A stretch of DNA of 32,684 bases from DATDDB01 sp035260545 (GTDB lineage: Bacteria; Pseudomonadota; Gammaproteobacteria; Burkholderiales; Gallionellaceae). Below, piece by piece: positions 23,501 to 31,247 of this stretch. A program made the translations under genes and the position numbers. The notes under the pieces were generated by a model, which worked only from the letters and a program-made list of their open reading frames with translations, ran no database searches and was not told the DNA's origin. Location: the NCBI GenBank assembly GCA_035260545.1, contig DATFUZ010000031.1, positions 1-32,684 on the forward strand. The letters run 5' to 3'. How positions within the stretch are numbered: the stretch's first letter is position 1; the number at the start of each line of letters is the position of its first letter.

Positions 23501-24559
23501 TTACCTCCGGTGGTGGCGTTCTCGTTCGACTGGCGTTCCGGCGAATCCGGGACTGTTGAAGATGCCGTAGCCCTTCTTCATGGATTCGCTGTAGAAGAAG
23601 TTGGGGTCATAGGTGGCGTCCTTATCCTTCCATACGTACCAGCTCTCCTTGGGGATGCCGTCATACTCGACGACAGTGATGGCGCCGCCGGGGAACTTGC
23701 CGCGGGCGGTCACGTGGTGATCGATGTGGTCATGGAAGATAAAGCGGCCGGGGTTATTCATCTTGACGATGACGTCATAGCGCTCGCCCGGCCCGACCAG
23801 CACCGTGTCCGCGTAGTAGGGTTTGGGCAGCGGCAGGCCGTCCTTGTGGGTGACCAGCATGTCGTGGCCGTGCAAATGCATCTCATGAAATGATCCACCG
23901 GCGCCGATGAAGCGGATCCGCACCACGTCGCCCTTCTTGACCCGGATGGGCTGGGTCAGCGGAAAGGATTTCGCGTTGATCGTGTAATAGTCCTCGATGT
24001 CGTAAGGCGTGCCGCCCTCGCCGTAACTGCCCGAATGCTTGCTCTCCCAGCTCGAGAGCATCATGATCACGTCCTTGGTGACGGTCTTTTCGATGGGCAG
24101 CGGCTTCTTTGGATCCACGATCATCGGGCCCCACATTCCGCGGATGCCAACGTGTTCGTTGACGTTGACGTGGCAGTGGTACCAGAGTGTTCCCGGGCGT
24201 TCGGCCTTGAATTTGTAGGTGAAGGTGTCGCCGGGCTGGATGGGCACCTGGGTGATTCCCGGAACCCCGTCGTTTTTCCAGCTATTCATCTGGTGCGTGC
24301 CATGCCAGTGGATGGTATGGGGCAGGGTGGTGTTGTTGGTGACGTGGATGATCAGGTCGTCGCCTTCCTTGACGTGAATCAGCGGCCCGGGGACCTGGCC
24401 ATTGAATGCGAATACCTTGTAGTCGAGGTCCGGGGCGATATGCTCGACGACTTCCTCTATCGTGATGTTGAATTCGCGTTGCTCCGCCCGGCAAAGACCA
24501 GGTAACAGCGCCGTCAGGAATATCAACACCCGAAGTGCCGTTGAGAATGACAGTTTCAT
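23501..24559 (-). CDS. ncgA: Two-domain multicopper oxidase (NcgA, blue copper oxidase)
   Basis: 352 residues with a signal peptide (cleavage near CRA). Domain 1 holds HTIHWHG (His84, His86), and HCH (128-130) with Cys129, His136 and Met142 as type 1 copper ligands. Domain 2 holds HEMHLHGHD (His228, His230) and HDHIDHH (276-282) but no Cys. A type 1 site only in domain 1 is the type C two-domain arrangement known from the N. europaea blue copper oxidase. It probably oxidises a small substrate or protein partner with O2 reduction in the periplasm; its role with NirK is not settled. First gene of the ncgABC-nirK operon. Confidence 0.92.
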   Translation of the reverse strand: MKLSFSTALRVLIFLTALLPGLCRAEQREFNITIEEVVEHIAPDLDYKVFAFNGQVPGPLIHVKEGDDLIIHVTNNTTLPHTIHWHGTHQMNSWKNDGVPGITQVPIQPGDTFTYKFKAERPGTLWYHCHVNVNEHVGIRGMWGPMIVDPKKPLPIEKTVTKDVIMMLSSWESKHSGSYGEGGTPYDIEDYYTINAKSFPLTQPIRVKKGDVVRIRFIGAGGSFHEMHLHGHDMLVTHKDGLPLPKPYYADTVLVGPGERYDVIVKMNNPGRFIFHDHIDHHVTARGKFPGGAITVVEYDGIPKESWYVWKDKDATYDPNFFYSESMKKGYGIFNSPGFAGTPVERERHHRR

Positions 24560-24623
24560 AATGCGTTTTCCCCTATAAGAAGTATCGCCAGTACATGTTT
24601 AGGCGCAAAAAAAATCAAACAAC

Positions 24624-24734
24624 TCAACCTTCCAGCCGATTATTGGTGGCTAGGCCACACGCACAGGACGCCGAGCCTGAACGCCTGCTCCCTGTTTCCA
24701 TCACCACTGCGAACTCTGTTGATCGCATCATCAT
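24624..24734 (-). CDS. Possible 36-codon leader ORF upstream of ncgA
   Basis: MMMRSTEFAVVMETGSRR and so on, ending at TGA 24624. GGGGGGAG stands three to nine bases before the three successive ATG codons. It lies inside the long (about 190-base) leader predicted between the NsrR-controlled promoter and ncgA. It has a CAC-type cysteine pair but no recognisable family. It could be a real leader peptide or chance. Confidence 0.3.
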   Translation of the reverse strand: MMMRSTEFAVVMETGSRRSGSASCACGLATNNRLEG

Positions 24735-24752
24735 TTACTCCCCCCGCCCATA

Positions 24753-24775
24753 AAGATTTATAACAAATACATCTT
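24753..24775 (-). promoter_or_regulatory. NsrR-like binding site upstream of ncgA
   Basis: A 23-bp site with 11-base arms around one central base. The left arm on the minus strand, AAGATGTATTT, matches the known NsrR consensus (AAGATGYATTT) at every position; the opposite arm agrees at 8 of 11. NsrR is the NO-sensing Fe-S repressor known to control nirK in N. europaea. The nsrR gene itself is not in this window. Confidence 0.7.
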
Positions 24776-24784
24776 AAACGGCAA
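24757..24784 (-). promoter_or_regulatory. Sigma70 promoter of the ncgABC-nirK operon
   Basis: On the minus strand TTGCCG (24779-24784), 16 bases, then TATAAA (24757-24762). The NsrR-like box covers the -10 and most of the spacer, so bound repressor would block polymerase. The -35 is one mismatch-rich element, so confidence is moderate. Confidence 0.6.
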
Positions 24785-24853
24785 AAAAAACAACCCACCA
24801 CTTCAAAATACCTGTCCTGACGGCCGGCGTGACCGGCCATCGGCCATCCCTGG

Positions 24854-25267
24854 TCACTCCAATTCCCCTAAGCCGGGGACCGTGAACTCGCCCCCGAGCT
24901 GGATGAGCTCGCGCCGATGCAGGCTTGCGATCTCTTTGACCAGGTCATCGCCGGCCTCGGTCAGATGGATCTGCACTTCGCGCTTGTCCACTGTGCCGCG
25001 CTGGCGGTAAATCAGGCCCAGCTTTTCGCAACGCGACGCCAGCGCCACTACTCCGTTATGCTGCGCCTGCAGCTTTTCCGCCAACTCGCCCACCGTTGCC
25101 CACTCGCGGCCCTGATAGCCCTTCACGTGCAGCAACAGCAGGTACTGCAAATTCGTGATCCCGAACTTATGGGTCAGCTCCTCGCTGAACCGCAGGAAGC
25201 ACCGAAGCTGGTAGCGGAAATTTGAGAGTGTCTCAAAATCCTTCTTGCTCAGAGGACGCTTAGCCAT
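24854..25267 (-). CDS. MarR-family transcriptional regulator
   Basis: 137 residues from the ATG at 25267. It has a winged-helix fold: LQYLLLLHVKGYQG, TVGELAEKLQAQHNGVVALASRCEKLGLIYRQR, and the wing DKREVQIHLTEAGDDL. A longer start at 25300 is unlikely because it lies within the predicted promoter. The protein probably binds the ATCACATTGTGAT operator in its own promoter. It stands upstream of ncgA on the same strand but with its own promoter; whether it controls the copper operon is open. Confidence 0.9.
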   Translation of the reverse strand: MAKRPLSKKDFETLSNFRYQLRCFLRFSEELTHKFGITNLQYLLLLHVKGYQGREWATVGELAEKLQAQHNGVVALASRCEKLGLIYRQRGTVDKREVQIHLTEAGDDLVKEIASLHRRELIQLGGEFTVPGLGELE

Positions 25268-25287
25268 TTGGTATCCGAGGTGGCGAA

Positions 25288-25316
25288 AAAATAGCATCAC
25301 ATTGTGATAATGTCAA
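25288..25316 (-). promoter_or_regulatory. MarR promoter with palindromic operator
   Basis: TTGACA (25311-25316), 17 bases, TATTTT (25288-25293). The spacer carries the perfect 13-base palindrome ATCACATTGTGAT (25296-25308), a good autoregulatory MarR operator. A second TTGACAT and a TCACA half lie just upstream (25318-25340), a near repeat of the same unit. Confidence 0.65.
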
Positions 25317-25529
25317 CATGTGATATATATTGATGTCAATGTATCTCCCAAGGGCCGCGTGGCGCAGCCAAAGCGGCCTGGCCTTCGCGCCTGGCGGCAC
25401 GCAAAGACTCCGCTCGCGCCTTCGGCTTTTCCTTGCAGATCGCGGAAACGGAAAGAGCGACGGTGGAATGAGGAGCGGAGCGGCCGGCAAAGGGACGGGC
25501 GCGATGGCCACGGGAGCGCGCGGCACAGG
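25317..25529. other. Region with no supported gene
   Basis: Between the MarR promoter and the duplicated leaderless unit. Several open frames cross it but they are rich in Arg/Pro/Ala, overlap each other and lack ribosome sites. Coding content probably reflects decay of whatever followed the duplicated start at 25580. Confidence 0.4.
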
Positions 25530-25580
25530 CCGCATGTCGCGGCGCGGTCCCGTCGGAATTGTGCGGATAAGCTTCTCCAT
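25530..25580 (-). pseudogene. Diverged copy of the leaderless small gene (first 17 codons)
   Basis: MEKLIRTIPTGPRRDMR aligns without gaps with MDKLIRKILAEVRHGMR at 19440-19490. Beyond this the frame stays open to 25260 but loses clear similarity and overlaps the MarR start, with long Pro/Ala-rich stretches. It is either a decayed duplicate or a fast-evolving homologue. Confidence 0.5.
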
Positions 25581-25587
25581 CCGTGTG

Positions 25588-25616
25588 ATATTAGCGGCTG
25601 AGCGCCGTTTAATCAA
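25588..25616 (-). promoter_or_regulatory. Second copy of the leaderless promoter
   Basis: TTGATT (25611-25616), 17 bases, TAATAT (25588-25593), then seven bases to the ATG at 25580. The spacer keeps the AACGGC...GCCG dyad in imperfect form. The distances equal those at 19498-19526 base for base. Confidence 0.7.
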
Positions 25617-25655
25617 AGGGCGCGGTGCTGTTCCAGAAACGCAAGGCGGCGCTGG

Positions 25656-27254
25656 TCAGGCCGCTCCCCCGTCGCGCCGGTAAAACTGGTAGTTGTTCTT
25701 GCCTTTGGCCTTGGCGGCGTACATGGCGTCGTCTGCGCGGGAGACAAGGGCGTCCATGTCTTCGCTGTCTTCGGGATAGAGGGCGATGCCTATGCTGCCG
25801 CCGATATGGCAGCGGCAGTTGCCGATGAGGAATTCTTCGTGCAGCAGGCCGAGGATCTTGCCCGCAGCGGTCGCGGCGTCTTCCCGGCCTTGGATGCCGC
25901 TGAGGATTAAGATGAATTCGTCGCCGCCGACGCGCGCCATGGTGTCCTCGCCGCGGATGATGCGGCCCAGGCGGGCGGCGACTTCCTGCAGCAGTTTGTC
26001 GCCGATGTCGTGGCCGTATCTGTCATTGACTTCCTTGAAGCCGTCGAGGTCGAGGAAGAGAAGGGAGAACATCTGGTCGTGGCGCCCGGCGTAGGCGGCC
26101 ATCTGACTGAGCCTGTCGTAGAGCAGGACGCGATTGGGCAGGCCGGTGAGGAGGTCGGTGTGCGCGAGACGCCAGATTTCCTGTTCGGAGAGCTTGCGCT
26201 GGGTGATGTCCTGGGTGATGCCGACGACGCGCGTTGCCCGGCCGTGACTGTCGCGGTGCATGGCCTTGCCGTGTCCGCCTATCCATCTCAGTTCGCCATC
26301 GTGGCCGCGCATGCGGTATTCGGCCCGGTATTCGGGGGTGCGTCCTTCGATATGGTCGTTGATGGCCTTGAGCACGCGCTCGCGGTCTTCGCTGAAAATA
26401 CGCGCCGCCCATTGGTCCACGGTGGCGGGGCGGTCGCGCTTGTCCTGGTAGCCGAGCAGGTTGCCCCACTGGGTGTCGAAATTCAGCTTGCCGGTCGTCG
26501 CGTCCAGGTCCCACGTGCCCTGGTTGCCGCCGGACAGGGCCATCTTGAGCCGCTGCTCGTTTTCATGCAGGCGGGAGACCAGGCTGGCGTCGTCCTTCAT
26601 GATGAGGCTGATGCGACGGAGCACGCTGACTGCGCAGAGAGCGTTCAGAAGGGCGAGCGCGCCCAGTATCCACCATGCCTCGCGTATCGCTTCGCTGGTG
26701 CTCCTGGCGGCGGCGTCGGCGAGCGCGGCTGTGTGGGCACGGGCCTCTTGCACGAATGCGGCCATGCCGGCGTTCAATTGGCCGTAGCTCTGGACGCCGC
26801 TGCTCATGCCCAGTGCTAGCGCCTCTTTGCGGTGGTTGTGCTGGAGCAGGTCGAGGATGCGCGCATAGGCGGCATGCCATGCGTCGAGTTGATGGTTTAC
26901 TTCGTCGCGGGTGCGGCGAAATTTGCCGGCATCGGCCGCCACGGTGGACAGATTCTGGCGGAGTCCGGCATCAAGCGCCTGCAGCGATGCGCCAACCTGC
27001 GCGAGCCCGCGCGTATCGGGGGCGGCCAGCGTTTGCAGCATCAAATCGTGCATGCGGGAAACATCCCCCAGCATTTCCTGCCCTGCCTGGCTGATGGCAA
27101 GCGAGTGGCCATAGAGCGCGCGGGCGGTGGCCTGCAGGTGCGCCAGCCGGTAGATGAGCGCGGAGCTGAATCCGATGGAAAGGACGAGAATGAAGAAGAA
27201 GCAGGCTGCGAACAGAAAGGAGATCTTCCGCTGTCCGTTTATCAGGAGGTTCAT
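25656..27254 (-). CDS. Membrane diguanylate cyclase with PAS domain
   Basis: 532 residues from the ATG at 27254, chosen because it directly precedes the first membrane helix; neither this nor the longer start has a good ribosome site. TM1 is about 11-35, a periplasmic four-helix sensor follows at 36-193, TM2 is about 194-212, then a PAS domain (about 240-355, ending in the PAC-like VVGITQDITQRK) and a GGDEF domain. RVGGDEFIL is intact and RGED five residues before GGDEF is the inhibitory site, so it should make c-di-GMP under product control. The ligand is unknown. Confidence 0.93.
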   Translation of the reverse strand: MNLLINGQRKISFLFAACFFFILVLSIGFSSALIYRLAHLQATARALYGHSLAISQAGQEMLGDVSRMHDLMLQTLAAPDTRGLAQVGASLQALDAGLRQNLSTVAADAGKFRRTRDEVNHQLDAWHAAYARILDLLQHNHRKEALALGMSSGVQSYGQLNAGMAAFVQEARAHTAALADAAARSTSEAIREAWWILGALALLNALCAVSVLRRISLIMKDDASLVSRLHENEQRLKMALSGGNQGTWDLDATTGKLNFDTQWGNLLGYQDKRDRPATVDQWAARIFSEDRERVLKAINDHIEGRTPEYRAEYRMRGHDGELRWIGGHGKAMHRDSHGRATRVVGITQDITQRKLSEQEIWRLAHTDLLTGLPNRVLLYDRLSQMAAYAGRHDQMFSLLFLDLDGFKEVNDRYGHDIGDKLLQEVAARLGRIIRGEDTMARVGGDEFILILSGIQGREDAATAAGKILGLLHEEFLIGNCRCHIGGSIGIALYPEDSEDMDALVSRADDAMYAAKAKGKNNYQFYRRDGGAA

Positions 27255-27319
27255 TGTAGACGCCGATTCTTCACGCTGTACTTGCACGTTGTAGTTTTCA
27301 TGGGCAACGATCTATGTCG

Positions 27320-27350
27320 TTTGCATTGCCTTGGCTTTGCATTGCCTTGG
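27320..27350. repeat. Two tandem copies of a 16-base unit
   Basis: TTTGCATTGCCTTGG occurs twice, separated by one C, within the 244-base gap upstream of the diguanylate cyclase gene. No gene is seen in that gap. Confidence 0.6.
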
Positions 27351-27498
27351 CCCGCCGCGCCGGTTTACGGCGATTATAGCGCGGCGCGAGCGGCGCTTGC
27401 CTGATGTTTGAGGAACGTGGGTCTGCGCAAAAAGGGCCGGGCTGCGGGTGGCCGTCTGCGGTTCGGGCGCGGGAGGCGGCGTGATCCGCCGCAGGTGA

Positions 27499-28077
27499 TC
27501 AGCGCAGAAGTTGCAGGCGCTCGGTGAGCAGGTTTTTCCAGAAGTCGTCGTTGGCGTCGGGCAGTATGCGCTCGATCGCCTCGCGTTCGGTGTGGTTGTG
27601 CACGATCTCCACCTCGTAGCGGACTCTGCCGGGGCGGCGAACCTCGCGGGGCTTGAAGGTGCCCAGGTAGTGCACGCCGGCGGACAGGAGGTCGGCCCGG
27701 AACCGCGGCGTGTCGGGCAAATTGAAAGTGAGGTCGCGGTCAGGCAGGTGTATGGTGAGGTTGACGAGCTGGTAGCGGCCGACGGTGAGTTCCTCGGTGA
27801 AGAAAACGCACGAGTCCTCGTCCCGGCTGACCCGGAAGGTATGAATGGTCATTCTCGGGGCGGGCCATTCGCGCGTGAGGGTGGCGCTCTTGAAATAGCC
27901 CGGCATTTCGCTCATGTCTATGGTGCCCAGGACGAAGATGGGGTTTACCGCAGTGGGCGGGTTCCATTGGTCGCTGCTGGCCTTCAGCCCGTCGGGCGTC
28001 TTGCACCCGGCGAGCGCGGCCGCCAGCAGGAGGGCAAGCAGGAAGGCGAATATGCGACCCGCATGTTTTGCTGTCAT
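27499..28077 (-). CDS. Predicted lipoprotein, unknown function
   Basis: 192 residues from the ATG at 28077 (GGGGGA upstream). Signal peptide with lipobox LAGC (Cys25). The mature part (VNPIFVLGTIDMSEMPGYFKS, FFTEELTVGRYQLVNLTIHLPDRDLTFNLP, GVHYLGTFKPREVRRPGRVRYEVEIV) looks like a beta-sandwich that senses or binds something in the envelope. I do not recognise a family with confidence. Confidence 0.7.
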   Translation of the reverse strand: MTAKHAGRIFAFLLALLLAAALAGCKTPDGLKASSDQWNPPTAVNPIFVLGTIDMSEMPGYFKSATLTREWPAPRMTIHTFRVSRDEDSCVFFTEELTVGRYQLVNLTIHLPDRDLTFNLPDTPRFRADLLSAGVHYLGTFKPREVRRPGRVRYEVEIVHNHTEREAIERILPDANDDFWKNLLTERLQLLR

Positions 28078-28227
28078 GGATCCCCCATAGGTGGTGGCCG
28101 GCCGGGCATTTTGCGGCAAGGTGGCGGAATATACCACGCGCGCGATTGCCTTGTGGAGGGGCGGGCGCGGGGCGGCCGCCATATGGCCGGCGGCGCGCCG
28201 TGACTTCCGGTGCTACGGGCTGGCCGC

Positions 28228-29442
28228 TCAGCGCTGTGCGCTGATCAGCCGGAGCGTCTCCACCAGCAGGTCGACTTCTTCGCGCGTGTTGTAGAGGGAG
28301 AAGGACGGGCGCACGGTGGATGTGAGGCCGAAGCGGGCGAGGATGGGCTGCGCGCAGTGGGCGCCGGTGCGCACTGCGATGCCGGCTTCATCCAGCAACT
28401 TGCCTACCCTGGCATCGGCGATGCCGGGGAGGGTGATGGAATAGAGGCCGCCGCGCTCGCGCGGATTGCCCACCATGCGCAGGCCGGGCACGCTGCGCAG
28501 GCCTTCCCCGGCGTAGGCGAGGAGCTGGGTTTCCCAAGCCTCGATGGCTTCCATGCCCACGCTGTTCACGTAGTCTATGGCCGTGCCGAGAGCGATGGCC
28601 CCGGCGAGCGAGCAGGTGCCGGGCTCGAATTTCCACGGCGGGTCGGCGAAGGTGGTCTTTTCGAAAGTGACCTGGTCTATCATGCCGCCGCCGGTCTGCC
28701 AGGGCGGCAGCGCCTCCCACAGCGCCTTGCGCCCATAGACGGCGCCGATGCCGGTGGGGCCGAACAGCTTGTGGCCGGAGAATACATAGAAATCGCAGTC
28801 TATGGCCCGCACGTCCACGCGGCGATGCGGAACGCCTTGCGCGCCGTCTATTACCACGGTGGCGCCGGCACGCCGGGCGATGGCGGCCATCTCGGCGACG
28901 GGCAGGACGCTGCCCAGCGCGTTGGAGACGTGGGTAAACGTGGCGATGCGTGTGCGGGGCCCGATGAGCCGTTCGTATTCTTCCAGGATGATGTCGCCGT
29001 TGTCGTCCATGGGGGCGACGCGGATGACGGCGCCGGTTTTTTTCGCTGCAATCTGCCAGGGCACGATGTTGGAGTGGTGCTCGGCCTGGGTGAGCAGGAT
29101 CTCGTCGTCCGGCTGGAGCTGCGCCTCGCCCAGGATGGCGGCGAGCAGGTTAAGGCCTTCTGTTGTGCCGCGCACGAAGACGATCTCTTCCGCGACGGCG
29201 GCGTTGAGGAAGGCGGCCACCTTGGCGCGCGCGCCTTCGTAGGCGTCGGCGGCTTCCAGCGCCAGGGCGTGGATGCCGCTGTGGGTGTTGGAGTTCTCGT
29301 GCTCGTAAAAGCGCGTGATGCGGCCGATCACGCTTTGCGGCTTCTGGGTGGTGGCGGCGTTATCCAGCCACACCAGCGGCTTGCCGTGCACGCGGCGCTG
29401 CAGGATGGGGAAGTCGCGGCGGATCTTTTCGACATCGAGCAT
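28228..29442 (-). CDS. SufS-type cysteine desulfurase
   Basis: 404 residues, full length. This PLP enzyme takes sulfur from cysteine as persulfide for Fe-S clusters. Marks: LDNAATTQKPQSVI near the start, QAEHHSNIVPWQ, VIDGAQGVPH, SGHKLFGPTG with the PLP lysine Lys225, and RTGAHCAQP with catalytic Cys363 in the group II (SufS/CsdA) setting. No sufBCD or sufE lies nearby, so it is either an isolated sufS paralogue or CsdA; I give no symbol. GGAGGG precedes the ATG. Confidence 0.93.
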   Translation of the reverse strand: MLDVEKIRRDFPILQRRVHGKPLVWLDNAATTQKPQSVIGRITRFYEHENSNTHSGIHALALEAADAYEGARAKVAAFLNAAVAEEIVFVRGTTEGLNLLAAILGEAQLQPDDEILLTQAEHHSNIVPWQIAAKKTGAVIRVAPMDDNGDIILEEYERLIGPRTRIATFTHVSNALGSVLPVAEMAAIARRAGATVVIDGAQGVPHRRVDVRAIDCDFYVFSGHKLFGPTGIGAVYGRKALWEALPPWQTGGGMIDQVTFEKTTFADPPWKFEPGTCSLAGAIALGTAIDYVNSVGMEAIEAWETQLLAYAGEGLRSVPGLRMVGNPRERGGLYSITLPGIADARVGKLLDEAGIAVRTGAHCAQPILARFGLTSTVRPSFSLYNTREEVDLLVETLRLISAQR

Positions 29443-29505
29443 GGCGTGGCGCCCTCCGGGTGATATGCGTGGTTCGTGACCCTTGCCAGTATAGCGCCCG
29501 AAGGC

Positions 29506-29832
29506 TCAGGCCTGCCAGACGCCGAAGCCCGCCGAGCGCAGGTCGATGCCGATTTCCACCTCGCGCGTCTTGGCCTCATCGTAGCTCATGGGGTTGAAGC
29601 CTTCATAGAGGTCTGGCAGCAGGCGCAGGCCGTAGTCGCGCACGTAGCGGTTGGACTGGATGCCGGCCTTGTGCTTGTCGAAGCGCAGGTCGGGGTCGAG
29701 GCCGGTCATGCCGACGTAGACGCAGGGCATGCCCGGCTTGTAGCCCGGATTGCAGCGTTTGAAGCGGACTTCGTAGAGCACGTCTTTCGATAGTTCGATG
29801 ACGTAGACGTGGTAATGGTTGCCGCGGGACAT
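29506..29832 (-). CDS. GIY-YIG-like small protein
   Basis: 108 residues. HYHVYVIEL at the start and PCVYVGMTGLDPDLRFDKHKAG in the middle resemble the two strands of a GIY-YIG nuclease, with YVGMT in place of YIGxT. EVEIGIDLRSAGFGVWQA ends the protein. Catalytic activity is uncertain: the usual Arg and Glu can be guessed at (RFDKHKAG; the acidic EVEIGIDLR) but not proved. The start is uncertain as no ribosome site is seen. Confidence 0.65.
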   Translation of the reverse strand: MSRGNHYHVYVIELSKDVLYEVRFKRCNPGYKPGMPCVYVGMTGLDPDLRFDKHKAGIQSNRYVRDYGLRLLPDLYEGFNPMSYDEAKTREVEIGIDLRSAGFGVWQA

Positions 29833-29901
29833 TTTCGTCGGGAGCTGTGCTGTTTTCTTTCGCAAGTATAAGGCAGTTTGCCGGGTGCGGATTTGGGCGG
29901 T

Positions 29902-30615
29902 TCAGGTTGGGGCGTCGCCCAGCCATTCCTTGCTCAATACATGCAGTTCGTCGTCCAGAGTGTAGGCCAGCGGCACGCCGGAGGGGATTTCCACATGCTC
30001 GATCGCGTCCGGCGCGATGTGCTCGAGGTGCATCACCAGGCTGCGCAGGGTGTTGCCGTGGCTGACCATCAGCAGGCATTTGCCCGCCCGCAGGCGGGGC
30101 AGGGCGGTTTCGTTCCACCACGGCAGCAAACGGCGCTGGCAGTCGGACAGGCTCTCGCTGAAGGGTGTGCGGACCGCTTCCAGCCCGGCAAACAACGGAT
30201 TGAAGCGGGGGTGGCGCGGGTCGTCCATCTCCAGTTTGGGCGGGGCACGCAGGTAGCCGCGCCGCCACAGGCGGAAGTTTTCCTCGCCCCAGCGTGCGGC
30301 GATCTCGTGGTGGTCCATGCCCTGGAGCTGGCCGTAGTGCCGTTCGTTCAGCCGCCAGGACACCGGCGTGGGTACGGCAGGATGATGCATGGCGGCGAGC
30401 ACTGCGTGTGCGGTCTGGTGCGTGCGGCGCAACAGCGAGACGTGCACCTCGTCGAATACATTGCCCGCGGCGGCGAGACGCTGCCCTGCGCGCCCGGCGT
30501 CGGCGAGTCCGCGGTCGGACAGCGCGATGTCGGCCCAGCCGGTAAAGCGGCCGCTGCGATTCCATTCGCTGCGGCCATGCCTGAGTAACACGATCTGCAT
30601 GGCCGGGGTGTTCAT
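29902..30615 (-). CDS. gpmA: 2,3-bisphosphoglycerate-dependent phosphoglycerate mutase
   Basis: 237 residues. Interconverts 3- and 2-phosphoglycerate in glycolysis through a phosphohistidine. LLRHGRSEWN (His13), GWADIALSDRG, LNERHYGQLQGM (Glu91, His93) and VSHGNTLRSLVMHLE (His186) are all intact. Its ATG overlaps the previous stop as ATGA, so translation is coupled. A second ATG 15 bases further on would trim five residues. Confidence 0.95.
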   Translation of the reverse strand: MNTPAMQIVLLRHGRSEWNRSGRFTGWADIALSDRGLADAGRAGQRLAAAGNVFDEVHVSLLRRTHQTAHAVLAAMHHPAVPTPVSWRLNERHYGQLQGMDHHEIAARWGEENFRLWRRGYLRAPPKLEMDDPRHPRFNPLFAGLEAVRTPFSESLSDCQRRLLPWWNETALPRLRAGKCLLMVSHGNTLRSLVMHLEHIAPDAIEHVEIPSGVPLAYTLDDELHVLSKEWLGDAPT

Positions 30616-31247
30616 TCGGCCGCTTCCTTGATGACGTCGGCCAGGTAATGGTGATCGTCCCAGGCTTCCAGCCGCCAGCCGCGGCTGTCGAAACTGAACC
30701 AGTTCAACGCGCAGTTGGGAATGGAAAAGTCGCGCGGCGTGTGCAGCGGCCGGCCGGTGGCGGTGCGGTAGAGGACGTCGAGGACGCCGGCATGGGTGAC
30801 GGCGGCAAGGGTCTGTCCGGCATGATGGCGGGTCATTTCGTGCACGGCGGCCTGCACCCGGGCGGCAAAGGCCAGCATGCTTTCGCCGGTCTCGAAATCG
30901 TAGGCGGTATCGCGCGCGAGGTAGTGGGCGTGGGCTTGAGGGTGGCGCGCCCGGCCTTCGGCGGCGGTGAGCCCCTGGAAGATGCCGTAGTGCCGCTCGC
31001 GGAGCAGCGGCAGGAGCTGTACTTCCAGGCCGTCGCGCTCGGCCAGCTTTTCGGCGGTGGCGCGGGCGCGGGCGAGATCGCTGCTGTAAATGGCGGCGAA
31101 GGTGTAGCGGGCGGCATTGAAGGCCATGGCCATGGCCTGGCGCAAGCCGGTTTCGTTGAGCGGGATGTCGGTCTGGCCCTGGATGCGTCTTTCCACATTC
31201 CAGGCGGTTTCGCCATGACGGATGAAGCAGATGCGCGTGGCGGTCAT
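30612..31247 (-). CDS. Histidine phosphatase family protein (GpmB/CobC-like)
   Basis: 211 residues, phosphoglycerate-mutase-like fold: CFIRHGETAWNVERRIQGQTDIPLN (His11), YSSDLARARATAE, LRERHYGIFQGLTAAE and AAVTHAGVLDVLYR. The absence of the long mutase insertions makes a phosphatase more likely than a mutase. Substrate cannot be told from sequence. It overlaps both neighbours by four bases (ATGA on each side). Confidence 0.88.
   Translation of the reverse strand: MTATRICFIRHGETAWNVERRIQGQTDIPLNETGLRQAMAMAFNAARYTFAAIYSSDLARARATAEKLAERDGLEVQLLPLLRERHYGIFQGLTAAEGRARHPQAHAHYLARDTAYDFETGESMLAFAARVQAAVHEMTRHHAGQTLAAVTHAGVLDVLYRTATGRPLHTPRDFSIPNCALNWFSFDSRGWRLEAWDDHHYLADVIKEAAE

Noticed and set aside
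25320..25683. Plus-strand ORFs of 93-117 codons in the gap upstream of the MarR gene
   Set aside because: Arg/Gly-rich, overlapping each other and the duplicated minus-strand promoter, with no ribosome sites.
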